A stretch of DNA of 37,650 nt, taken from assembly GCA_016788485.1 (NCBI GenBank), contig JAEUSV010000019.1:1-37650 (forward strand), in the 5' to 3' direction. A program made the translations under genes and the position numbers. This document shows positions 25,855 to 33,079 of this stretch, in pieces (within the stretch, counting starts at the first letter, position 1; every line of letters starts with the position of its first letter). A model generated the notes under the pieces. That model searched no databases. It worked only from the letters and a program-made list of their open reading frames with translations, and was not told where the DNA came from. Source of the stretch: Flavobacteriales bacterium. Its GTDB lineage: Bacteria; Bacteroidota; Bacteroidia; Flavobacteriales_F; PHOS-HE28.

Positions 25855-26247
25855 TCAGGGGTTCAGCTTCGGCAGGGCCCAGCGCAGCAGGAGCAGCAAG
25901 GGGATGGCACAGGCCACGGTGATGATGCCCGCACCCGTGCCGCAACCGGCACCAAACACCAAGGCCACAGCGCGCATGGCCTGTGCGCGTGGGTCGGCCT
26001 CCGGGCCGGGAGCACGCAACAGCAGCGCCACGCCCACCAGGGCGATGGCCATGGGCACCGAGGCCCGCACCACCACCACGGCGAAGGCGGCAAGAGCGGC
26101 CCACACCACCAGGGACCGGTCGCCACCCAACACACGCGCTGTGACCAGCCCGAGCAGCGCGGCGATCACCACGCTGATGAGCGCCCCGAGGATGTCGTAC
26201 GGGGTGAACAGGCCCATCTGGTCCGCGATCAGTCCGGTGATGTCCAT
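25855..26247 (-). CDS. DUF4956-like small membrane protein
   Basis: A 130-residue protein with about four hydrophobic helices. The pattern VPMAIALVGVALLLR followed by DPRAQAMRAVALVFGAGCGTGAG resembles the core of DUF4956 proteins (ALSIIRFRT...DPRD...FLALAIGMACG). DUF4956 genes are typical companions of CotH kinases and of VTC-type polyphosphate polymerases; no VTC gene is visible here. The start MDITGLIADQMGLF at 26247 is preferred over an in-frame TTG at 26268, which lies inside the promoter box. First gene of the minus-strand block. Confidence 0.7.
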   Translation of the reverse strand: MDITGLIADQMGLFTPYDILGALISVVIAALLGLVTARVLGGDRSLVVWAALAAFAVVVVRASVPMAIALVGVALLLRAPGPEADPRAQAMRAVALVFGAGCGTGAGIITVACAIPLLLLLRWALPKLNP

Positions 26248-26265
26248 GCGTGGCAGTGCTTTCCG

Positions 26266-26273
26266 CAAAGGTA
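26266..26273 (-). promoter_or_regulatory. -7 box TACCTTTG for the DUF4956-CotH block
   Basis: Minus-strand exact TAnnTTTG match, 18 nt before the ATG at 26247. The divergent box TATATTCG lies 29 nt away on the other strand, so the 67-nt gap holds two opposed promoters. Confidence 0.55.
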
Positions 26274-26302
26274 ACCGGGCCGTGCGCCGCCCCGCGCTCC
26301 GC

Positions 26303-26310
26303 TATATTCG
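26303..26310 (+). promoter_or_regulatory. Putative -7 box TATATTCG of the four-gene secreted cassette
   Basis: TATATTCG, only 4 nt before the ATG at 26315. One mismatch to TAnnTTTG. With the usual 5-7 nt from box to start site, the transcript would begin at or inside the ATG. Confidence 0.5.
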
Positions 26311-26314
26311 CACC

Positions 26315-27214
26315 ATGCCGTACCGCCTGCGTTCGCGGGTCACCACCCTGGCCCTTGCCTGCCTGTCCGCGGTCCTTGCCGTGGCACAGTCGGTGGTGCA
26401 GCCGGGTACCACGCTCACCATCGCATCCGGCACCACGCTCACGCTTCCCGACGGCGCGGAGCTGGCCACCAGCGCAGGCTCGACGGTGGTGAACGACGGG
26501 GTGTTGCTGCTCGCACCCCAGGCCACCTTGGACGAGGCTCCAGGTGCCCCCTTCACCGGTCTCGGCCGTGAGCGGATCACGCGCACCTACGCTTCGGGCC
26601 TGAACAACACTGAACCGGGCGGTCTTCGCCTGGTGGTCAACACCTCACAGGCCCCGGGCACCGTGGTGCTGGAACGCGGCCATGTTCCGGTGCTCGAGCC
26701 CGGTGGTGCGTCGAGCATCGCGCGCTGGTACGACTGGAGCTCCACCGTGAACAGCGGGCTTGACGCTTCCGTCGCCTTCGGCTACGACCCGGTGCAGCTC
26801 AACGGGATCACCGAGATCGACCAGGTGCTCCATGTACTTCAGGCCAACTCGTTCTGGCAGGCCATCCCTTCCGGCGTGGATGTGGGGAACAAGCAGGTGA
26901 CCGCGGTCGGGCTCGACAGCCTGGGCACGCTCACCACCTTCAGCGGTGCGCTCACCACCGCGATCGCGGACGGTCATCCGACCGACACCCCCTACCTCTT
27001 CCCCACCATCAGCGCGAGCGAAGTGCAGGTGAGCATGCCTGCCGGGATGCGCGCCGAGCGTTGGGCGCTGGTGGACGGCACCGGTCGCCTCATCGCCGCC
27101 CGTATTCTGCAGCGCGGTGAGCGCTGGTACACACTGGATGCCTCCGCGCTCGCCGCAGGCACCTACATCCTCCTCCTCAATGAGCGGCCTGCAGGCCGCT
27201 TCATCAGGCCATGA
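26315..27214 (+). CDS. Secreted protein with degenerate T9SS-type C-terminus
   Basis: A 299-residue exported protein (signal peptide MPYRLRSRVTTLALACLSAVLAVAQ). The start SVVQPGTTLTIASGTTLTLP and the following short strands look like the first turns of a beta-solenoid. The C-terminal ~75 residues resemble a T9SS type A signal: a strand SEVQVSMPAG, ERWALVDGTGRLI, LDASALAAGTYILLL and the terminal AGRFIRP. The usual YPNP is replaced by FPTI, so the assignment is tentative. It overlaps the first of three paralogues by ATGA and is the first gene of the cassette. Its role may be to present or scaffold the paralogues at the surface (inference). Confidence 0.75.
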   Translation: MPYRLRSRVTTLALACLSAVLAVAQSVVQPGTTLTIASGTTLTLPDGAELATSAGSTVVNDGVLLLAPQATLDEAPGAPFTGLGRERITRTYASGLNNTEPGGLRLVVNTSQAPGTVVLERGHVPVLEPGGASSIARWYDWSSTVNSGLDASVAFGYDPVQLNGITEIDQVLHVLQANSFWQAIPSGVDVGNKQVTAVGLDSLGTLTTFSGALTTAIADGHPTDTPYLFPTISASEVQVSMPAGMRAERWALVDGTGRLIAARILQRGERWYTLDASALAAGTYILLLNERPAGRFIRP

Positions 27215-27993
27215 GCGCACCGCGGATCCTCCTACCCCTGCTGGTGCTGATGATCGCGGCACCGCTGCGCGCGCAGTGGAACGTGCCTTACCGCATCGCG
27301 CTGAACGGCCCGGACACGGCGGACCGGCAGGTGCTCGGCCTCGATGTGCCGCTTGAACCCAGCGCCGGTGTCTCCCTCGAGGCCGCGCGCACCCAGGCCA
27401 CGCATCGCGGCCAGGCCAGTGGCATCAACGCGCTCACGGTGGACCTGGTGCCCCCACCGGCGGGGTACACGCCCGGCCTGCGCGTGGTGCTTGTGCCCGC
27501 CAACGTGAACACCTCGGGGGTCACGCTCGATGTGAACGGGCTCGGCCCGGTGCAGGTGCGCAAGCACGTGGACGTCGCGTTGGACAGCGCGGACCTGCGT
27601 CCGGGCATCCCGGTGGTCCTTGTGCATGACGGCAACGTGTTCCAGGTCACCAGCCAGCTGCCGCGCCCCTGCCCGAAGGGCTCCTACCCCTTCACGGCCG
27701 ATGCGTGCATCGACACCGCGGCACAGACCAGTACATGGTTCCAGGCGAACGTGACCTGCGCGAACCGCAACGGGCGGCTCTGCACCATGTTGGAGTGGAC
27801 CGCGGCGTGCCTCACGCGCCCGGCGATGCTGGGTTCCGTGAACGCCTTCGAATGGGTGGACAGCGCCGCGAACAATGCCGGGGACGCCAAGATGATCGGC
27901 TATGACAGCGTGGGCCAGACGCCGAACTGCTCGCTCGGGGCATGGGCCTCGCCACAGGACAACCGCCCGTACCGTTGCTGCTACGACCGATGA
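27211..27993 (+). CDS. Secreted eight-cysteine protein, paralogue 1
   Basis: A 260-residue exported protein (signal peptide ending PLRAQ, ~22 residues). The N-terminal domain has TADRQVLGL and the segment VTLDVNGLGPVQVRK followed by a DG.xF strand (VHDGNVFQVTS), similar to a motif common in phage tail-fibre and related trimeric proteins. The C-terminal domain (from ~residue 155) holds eight Cys in the order C-C-C-C-C-C-CC: CPKG, ACID, VTCAN, LCTMLEW, ACLT, NCSL and the final RCCYDR, plus FEWVDS. The RLCTMLEWTAAC and EWVD pattern recalls the C-type-lectin/formylglycine-generating-enzyme fold, but without its catalytic cysteines being assignable. Function unknown. It overlaps its neighbours on both sides by ATGA. 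Confidence 0.8.
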   Translation: MSAPRILLPLLVLMIAAPLRAQWNVPYRIALNGPDTADRQVLGLDVPLEPSAGVSLEAARTQATHRGQASGINALTVDLVPPPAGYTPGLRVVLVPANVNTSGVTLDVNGLGPVQVRKHVDVALDSADLRPGIPVVLVHDGNVFQVTSQLPRPCPKGSYPFTADACIDTAAQTSTWFQANVTCANRNGRLCTMLEWTAACLTRPAMLGSVNAFEWVDSAANNAGDAKMIGYDSVGQTPNCSLGAWASPQDNRPYRCCYDR

Positions 27994-28772
27994 AACGCGC
28001 CTTCACCCTTCCGATCGCGGTGCTGCTGGCCTTCCTGGTCCAGGGCCAGGTCAGCGTGGACCGGCCCGTGGTGCTCACCGCGGCGGCCGACAGCGCGAGA
28101 CGGATCACGGGGCTGGTGCAGGCGCAGCAGGGCGATGCGCTCATCACTGCGGGCGAGGCGCAGGTGGCGGCCTTCTGTTGGGCCACCACCAGCGGCACCA
28201 CGAACACCCTGCTCATGACCACCGAACCTCCGGTGGATGCCTACCGGAACGGCCTGTTGATCCGCTGGTCGCCGCACCGCATCAACAGTGGGGCCGTGCG
28301 TGCCAACGTGAACGGTCTGGGGTCGCGCCGGATCTACCGGGCCGATGGCCTTCCCTTGGAGCAGGGCGCTCTCGACCCCGGCAGCGTGGCCGAGATCGTT
28401 TACTGGGACACGGCCTTTTTCCTCACGAAGCGCACGCGGACGAACTGTCCTGGCGGCTACGTGCAGCTCACCTCCGATGTGTGCATCCAGCGCAACGACT
28501 CCACCGTCACCGACGCGTTCACCGCCACCATCCAGTGCAGGCAGGGCGGCGCACGGCTCTGCAGCTGGGCGGAGTACGTGGCCGCGTGCAACGTGCTCGG
28601 AACGCAGCTCAACGGGCGCTTCGACGACTGGGAGTGGATCGATGACACCTCGGACCATACGCACACCGGCAACCAGGTTGGCCGGTTCACCTGCCGGAGC
28701 CAGCGGGCCATCGGCATGACCACCACCACGAGCAACTACGGAGCGGTGCGCTGCTGCTACAGGATACCATGA
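27990..28772 (+). CDS. Secreted eight-cysteine protein, paralogue 2
   Basis: A 260-residue exported protein; the ATG at 27990 overlaps the previous stop and starts the signal peptide MKRAFTLPIAVLLAFLVQGQ. The layout matches its neighbours: VDRPVVLTAAADSARRITGL, then VRANVNGLGSRRIYRADG and a strand where the DG of the DG.xF motif is replaced (VYWDTAFFLTK), then the eight-Cys domain with NCPGG, VCIQ, QCRQGG, RLCSWAEYVAACN, DDWEWIDD, FTCRS and RCCYRIP. It has one extra Cys in the N-terminal half (AAFCWATT). The least conserved of the three in the middle (residues ~50-95). Function unknown. Confidence 0.8.
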   Translation: MKRAFTLPIAVLLAFLVQGQVSVDRPVVLTAAADSARRITGLVQAQQGDALITAGEAQVAAFCWATTSGTTNTLLMTTEPPVDAYRNGLLIRWSPHRINSGAVRANVNGLGSRRIYRADGLPLEQGALDPGSVAEIVYWDTAFFLTKRTRTNCPGGYVQLTSDVCIQRNDSTVTDAFTATIQCRQGGARLCSWAEYVAACNVLGTQLNGRFDDWEWIDDTSDHTHTGNQVGRFTCRSQRAIGMTTTTSNYGAVRCCYRIP

Positions 28773-29566
28773 AGCCCGGTAGCGCCATATCCCTTCTGGG
28801 GACCTTCCTCCTGGCATTGCTGGCCCCGCAGGGCGTGGCCGCACAGGTGGGTATCGACCGCCCGTTGATCCTGACCGGAGCGGCTCCTGCGGACAGGCAG
28901 GTCACCGGCCTCACGGCACCCGTCGACCCGGAGGATGCCATGCAGGCCGGCACGCTGCAGAACGGCAGCCACCTCTTCGCGGCGGTGACCGGCCAGGCCT
29001 GGAACGTTAACCTGGAGCCCGCTCCCACGACCGTGCAGCGTGGCACCCGGCTCACGCTCCTGAGCCAGGACAGCATCACGGGCCCCGTCACCGTGCAGGT
29101 GAACGGTCAGGGCCCCTTCGATGTGGTGAAGGACGGTGCGGTGCCGCTGAACGCGGGGGATGTGCGCGCCGGCGCCATGGTGGAACTGCTTTTCGATGGC
29201 ACCGCGTTCCATCTCATCTCGGGCCGGGCGTCGGTGGTGCGCGACTGCCCCACGGGCTTCGTGCCCGTGAACCAACGTTACTGCATCGGCCAGGTGCAGC
29301 ACGACACCCTGGCCTTCGACCAGGCCGCGGCCCACTGCGCCTCGCTCGACGCCACGCTCTGCACCTGGGGCGAATGGTACAACGCCTGCACCAAGGCCGC
29401 GCAGCTAGGCATCACCGACCTGACCGGTGATTGGGAATGGACCAACGACGCGGCCAGCGCCGACGGCTACGTGCGCCAGGTGGGCAACCTGTCCTGCTCC
29501 CACACCTCGGTGAAACTGGCCTTCGGTCCGCCCGGTCTCCGCTTCCGCTGCTGCATGCGCAGGTAG
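28769..29566 (+). CDS. Secreted eight-cysteine protein, paralogue 3
   Basis: A 265-residue exported protein with a signal peptide ending GVAAQ (~26 residues). VGIDRPLILTGAAPADRQVTGL aligns with both other copies. VTVQVNGQGPFDVVKDGAVPL and VELLFDGTAFHLIS give the clearest tail-fibre-like segment of the three. The C-terminal domain has DCPTG, YCIGQ, AAHCAS, TLCTWGEWYNACT, GDWEWTND, LSCSH and the final RFRCCMRR. It lies 27 nt upstream of the MBOAT acyltransferase gene on the same strand with no terminator between, so the cassette and the acyltransferase are probably one transcription unit. Confidence 0.8.
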   Translation: MKPGSAISLLGTFLLALLAPQGVAAQVGIDRPLILTGAAPADRQVTGLTAPVDPEDAMQAGTLQNGSHLFAAVTGQAWNVNLEPAPTTVQRGTRLTLLSQDSITGPVTVQVNGQGPFDVVKDGAVPLNAGDVRAGAMVELLFDGTAFHLISGRASVVRDCPTGFVPVNQRYCIGQVQHDTLAFDQAAAHCASLDATLCTWGEWYNACTKAAQLGITDLTGDWEWTNDAASADGYVRQVGNLSCSHTSVKLAFGPPGLRFRCCMRR

Positions 29567-29593
29567 GCCCCTCCGTCCCCGCGCCGACCGCCC

Positions 29594-31054
29594 ATGCTGT
29601 TCAACAGCTTCGCCTTCGCCCTGTTCCTGCCGGTGGTCTTCGCCCTGTACTGGGGCGTGTTCCGCGGGCTTCGTGCACGCAACCTGCTGCTGATCGCCGC
29701 CGGATTCCTGTTCTACGGCTGGTGGGACTGGCGCTTCCTGCTGCTGCTGCTGGCCACGAGCCTGACGGACTACTTCGTGGCACTGGCCATGGGGCGCACG
29801 AGCGATCCGGCAAGGCGCAAGGTGCTGCTCGGGATCAGCCTGGCGGGAAACCTGGGTACCCTCGGCGTGTTCAAGTACTTCGACTTCTTCTCGCGCTCCC
29901 TCGCCGACGCCCTGCACGGCCTGGGCTTCGCGCACGACCCGCTCCTGCTGCACGTGGTGCTTCCGGTGGGCATCAGCTTCTACACCTTCCAGGCCCTCAG
30001 CTACACGATCGATGTTCACCGCGGCCGTATCGCTCCCGTGCGCGAGGCCGACACCTTCCTGGCCTTCGTGAGCTTCTTCCCGCAGCTCTGCGCGGGCCCC
30101 ATCGAGCGTGCCAGCCACATGCTTCCGCAGTTCCAGACGCCGCGCCTGTTCAGCGCGCAACAGGCCACCGACGGGCTGCGCCAGATGCTCTGGGGCTTCT
30201 TCAAGAAGATCGTGATCGCCGACAACTGCAGCCGCGTGGTGGACGAGGTGTTCGACGCGTCGGGCAGCCTGCCTGCGCCCGTGCTCGTGCTGGGCGCGGT
30301 GCTGTTCGCCTTCCAGATCTACTGCGACTTCGGTGGCTACAGCGACATCGCCATCGGCTGCGCACGCCTGTTCGGCTTCGAGCTCATGCGCAACTTCGCC
30401 TTCCCCTACTTCTCGCGCGACATCGGCGAGTTCTGGCGGCGCTGGCACATCAGCCTCAGCAGCTGGTTCCGCGACTATCTCTATATCCCGCTCGGCGGCA
30501 GCCGTGGCGGTCGGGGCATGGCCGTGCGCAACACCTTCATCATCTTCCTCGTGAGCGGGTTCTGGCACGGCGCCAACTGGACCTTCCTGGCCTGGGGCCT
30601 GCTGAACGCCCTCTATTTCCTGCCCCTGCTGCTCACCGGCCGCAACCGCGCCAACCTCGACGTGGTAGCGGAAGGGCGGTACTGGCCTACAGTCTCCGAG
30701 CTCGCGCGCATGCTCATCACCTTCGCGCTGGCCTGCATCGCCTGGGTCTTCTTCCGCGCGGCCGACATCGGGCAGGCCTTCGCCTACCTGGGCCGCATGG
30801 CCGGGGGGCTGTGGCACGCGGAGGGTCGTGCCGGCACGCTCGACTTCCTGCGCGACCACCTGGGCTTCATGCCCGCCGCCGCCTGCCTGGCGCTGCTGGT
30901 GCTGGCGGAGTGGTGGCAGCGCACCCGGCAGCACGCCCTGCAGGACCTTGCCTTCGCCCGGCCCCTGCGCTGGGCGCTCTACATCGGCCTGGTGCTGCTG
31001 ATCGTGTTCGTGGGCGACCATGCGGAACAACAGTTCATCTACTTCCAGTTCTGA
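29594..31054 (+). CDS. MBOAT-family O-acyltransferase (AlgI/DltB-like)
   Basis: A 486-residue inner-membrane protein with about ten or more hydrophobic segments. The MBOAT core is clear: GISFYTFQALSYTIDVHRG, FVSFFPQLCAGPIERASHML, IYCDFGGYSDIAIGCARLFGFEL, FPYFSRDIGEFWRRWHISLSSWFRDYLYIPLGG and the catalytic-type SGFWHGANW with His325. Such proteins move an acyl group across or at the membrane and hand it to an extracytoplasmic partner that modifies a glycan (AlgI: alginate acetylation; DltB: D-alanylation). The SGNH-type gene starts 1 nt after its stop. The acyl donor is unknown: an acyl-CoA is usual for AlgI-like enzymes, while a carrier-protein thioester as in Dlt is a possibility given the ligase/carrier genes 5 kb downstream. 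Confidence 0.93.
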   Translation: MLFNSFAFALFLPVVFALYWGVFRGLRARNLLLIAAGFLFYGWWDWRFLLLLLATSLTDYFVALAMGRTSDPARRKVLLGISLAGNLGTLGVFKYFDFFSRSLADALHGLGFAHDPLLLHVVLPVGISFYTFQALSYTIDVHRGRIAPVREADTFLAFVSFFPQLCAGPIERASHMLPQFQTPRLFSAQQATDGLRQMLWGFFKKIVIADNCSRVVDEVFDASGSLPAPVLVLGAVLFAFQIYCDFGGYSDIAIGCARLFGFELMRNFAFPYFSRDIGEFWRRWHISLSSWFRDYLYIPLGGSRGGRGMAVRNTFIIFLVSGFWHGANWTFLAWGLLNALYFLPLLLTGRNRANLDVVAEGRYWPTVSELARMLITFALACIAWVFFRAADIGQAFAYLGRMAGGLWHAEGRAGTLDFLRDHLGFMPAAACLALLVLAEWWQRTRQHALQDLAFARPLRWALYIGLVLLIVFVGDHAEQQFIYFQF

Positions 31055-31055
31055 G

Positions 31056-32033
31056 ATGAAGCCGTTCCTGCGCCGCCTGTTCCTCTTCCTCGCCGTGTTC
31101 ACGCTGGTGGCGGTGGGCCTGGACGCGCTGCTGAAGACCGGCCTGCGGCAGCGGCGCACCTTCACGCTCGGTGTATGGAACCGGCTGATGGACGGCGAGA
31201 TCGCCGCGGACGTGCTGTTCACGGGGAGCAGCCGCGCCCTTATGCACTTCGACGCAGCCGCGGTGCAGCGCCTGACAGGTATGCGGTGCTACAACATCGG
31301 CATGGACGGCAACCAGTTGAACCACCAGCTGCCCTGGCTCACCACCTACCTCAAGTACAACCGGGCGCCGCGCCTGGTGGTGCAGAACGTGGACCTGATC
31401 TCGCTGGTGCCCGACTCGGACATCTACTTCCCGAGCCAGTACCCGCCCTACCTGCACGAAGCGCCGATACTGGCCGACCTCGTGCACATCGATCCCTCGT
31501 GGTGGAAGGACCGGTGGATCCCGTTGTACAGCTTCACCCGATTCGGCTACGCCTACGCCGGCCTGGCCGTGGAAGGGCTGCTGGGCCTCGAGGACACGCT
31601 GCGCGACCCGCTCGTGCTCGGCTTCCAGCGCAAGGACAAGGCATGGGACGGCACCTTCGACCGGTTCAAGGCGCGTAACCCCCATGGGGTCCGCCGCCGG
31701 AACACCCCGGAGGCCCAGGCCTTCCTTCGCGCGATCGTGCGCACTGCGAAGGCCGCGGGTTCACAGGTGGTGCTCGTGTACACGCCCGAGCACGTCGACA
31801 TGCAACGCATCACCCTGGACCGCGACCAGCTGATGGGGACCTTCCGCCGGATCGCGCACGAGGAGGGTGTGCCGTTCTGGGACTTCAGCGCGCTGCCCTT
31901 GTGCAGCGACCGGACCTGGTTCTACAATTCGCAGCACCTCAACGGCAGCGGAGTCGACCTGTTCACGCCCGTGCTGGCGGACAGCATCAACGCACTGCTC
32001 AGCCGCCCAACGCCCGGTCGTACAGTTCCTTGA
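31056..32033 (+). CDS. SGNH-hydrolase-like partner of the MBOAT protein (DltD/AlgJ-like)
   Basis: A 325-residue protein with an N-terminal anchor (RRLFLFLAVFTLVAVGLDALL), so the domain faces the periplasm. VLFTGSSRALMHFD contains the block I serine (Ser58/Ser59; Ser59 by analogy with GDS). NIGMDGNQLNHQL supplies the Gly/Asn region, and YNSQHLNGSGVDLF near the C-terminus supplies the block V His294. The usual Asp of DxxH appears as Ser (NSQH), so the triad may be atypical. Proteins of this type finish the transfer of acyl groups to exported glycans together with MBOAT proteins. The ATG at 31056 was chosen as the first start after the MBOAT stop. The 3' end overlaps the convergent glycosyltransferase gene by 35 bp. 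Confidence 0.82.
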   Translation: MKPFLRRLFLFLAVFTLVAVGLDALLKTGLRQRRTFTLGVWNRLMDGEIAADVLFTGSSRALMHFDAAAVQRLTGMRCYNIGMDGNQLNHQLPWLTTYLKYNRAPRLVVQNVDLISLVPDSDIYFPSQYPPYLHEAPILADLVHIDPSWWKDRWIPLYSFTRFGYAYAGLAVEGLLGLEDTLRDPLVLGFQRKDKAWDGTFDRFKARNPHGVRRRNTPEAQAFLRAIVRTAKAAGSQVVLVYTPEHVDMQRITLDRDQLMGTFRRIAHEEGVPFWDFSALPLCSDRTWFYNSQHLNGSGVDLFTPVLADSINALLSRPTPGRTVP

Positions 32034-33033
32034 TCCGGCGGTTGCGCACCTCGATGTCGAACTTCTCGCGCACCACCTGGAAGCTCTGTTCGCCCATGTG
32101 GCGCAGCAGGGCCTGATCGTCCATCAGGCGGCGGAGCTTCTCCGCGAGCTCGTCGGCGATGGCGTCGCTCGCGCGGCCGGTCACGTCCAGCAGCCAGCCA
32201 TTGCGCCCGTCCTCCACGATCTCGGGGATGCTGCTCACCTGCGAGGAGATCACGGGCAGGCGCGCGCCCATGGCCTCGAGCACCGTGTTGTTGAAGGGGT
32301 CGGCGAACGTGGTGCTCGCGAACACGTGGGCCTTGCGCATCAACTGCAGCACCCCGTCATGCGGAAGGCCGCGGTGCAGCTCGATGCGGGGGTCCTCCTG
32401 GATGGTGCGTTCGGCCCACGCCACGGTGGCCGCATCGGGCTCCACGCCCCAGTCGACCTCCAGGGTGCTCACGATCACCAGGCGCGCATCGGGCCGCTCA
32501 AGGCGCTGGAAGGCCTTCAACAGCTCCACACCACCCTTGCGGTAGAAGCCGTTGCCGGCGAAGAGGATGGTGAAGCGCGATGCGTCCTTCACGCCCGGGA
32601 GGTATTGCTCCACCGCGCGGTACACCACCACCATCTTCGCCGGGTCCACGCCCGCCGCCACGAGCTTGTCACGGTTCATGCGGAAGGTGTTCTCGCTGGT
32701 GAAGACGAGCCACTTGCAGTCATCACCGGCCAGGCGCCGCTGCCCCCACTTGAACAAGGGGTGCGATTCGCGCATGGGCTTGTACCGTGGCAGGTAGCTC
32801 TCCACCTCGATCACCCAGGGGCGATGGTTCGCGACCACGCTGTTGTAGGTGTGGTAGAGGTCCACGTGCTTCAGCGGCAGGAAGCACTTGGTGTGCAGCA
32901 GGAACTGCTGGCGCGTGCGCAGCATGTGCCATGGCATGTCGAGGCCACGGGTGTAGCGGTAGCCTTCAGGCGGATTGCTGAAGACGTAATGCTGCCAGTA
33001 CCGTGTCTTGTTGCTGATGCCGACGACCCGCAT
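31999..33033 (-). CDS. Glycosyltransferase family 4-like protein
   Basis: A 344-residue cytoplasmic GT-B glycosyltransferase. The C-terminal half has the nucleotide-sugar binding pattern of GT4: FTILFAGNGFYRKGGVELLKAF, then the EX7E-type region FADPFNNTVLEAMGARLPVISSQVSSIPEIVED, with VTGRASDAIADELAEKLRRLM following. The N-terminal half (YWQHYVFSNPPEGYRYTRGLDMPWHML) is less typical and probably determines the acceptor. Donor and acceptor are unknown. It is convergent with the SGNH gene (35-bp overlap) and 46 nt downstream of an epimerase gene on the same strand, with its own TATCTTCG box. Confidence 0.87.
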   Translation of the reverse strand: MRVVGISNKTRYWQHYVFSNPPEGYRYTRGLDMPWHMLRTRQQFLLHTKCFLPLKHVDLYHTYNSVVANHRPWVIEVESYLPRYKPMRESHPLFKWGQRRLAGDDCKWLVFTSENTFRMNRDKLVAAGVDPAKMVVVYRAVEQYLPGVKDASRFTILFAGNGFYRKGGVELLKAFQRLERPDARLVIVSTLEVDWGVEPDAATVAWAERTIQEDPRIELHRGLPHDGVLQLMRKAHVFASTTFADPFNNTVLEAMGARLPVISSQVSSIPEIVEDGRNGWLLDVTGRASDAIADELAEKLRRLMDDQALLRHMGEQSFQVVREKFDIEVRNRRIKELYDRALGG

Positions 33034-33052
33034 GGTGCCTTGGATGGCCGGC

Positions 33053-33060
33053 CGAAGATA
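33053..33060 (-). promoter_or_regulatory. Putative -7 box TATCTTCG
   Basis: Minus-strand TATCTTCG, 19 nt before the glycosyltransferase ATG at 33033, in a 46-nt gap. One mismatch to TAnnTTTG. Confidence 0.45.
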
Positions 33061-33079
33061 GGCGGCCCGCCATGCCCGA

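Noticed and set aside
27211..29566. The three lectin-like paralogues as targets of a diversity-generating retroelement
   Set aside because: No reverse-transcriptase gene and no template/variable repeat pair was seen. The paralogues differ over their whole length, not in adenine-derived positions only.
29405..31222. A 605-codon minus-strand frame
   Set aside because: Antisense to the MBOAT gene, which has all family motifs.
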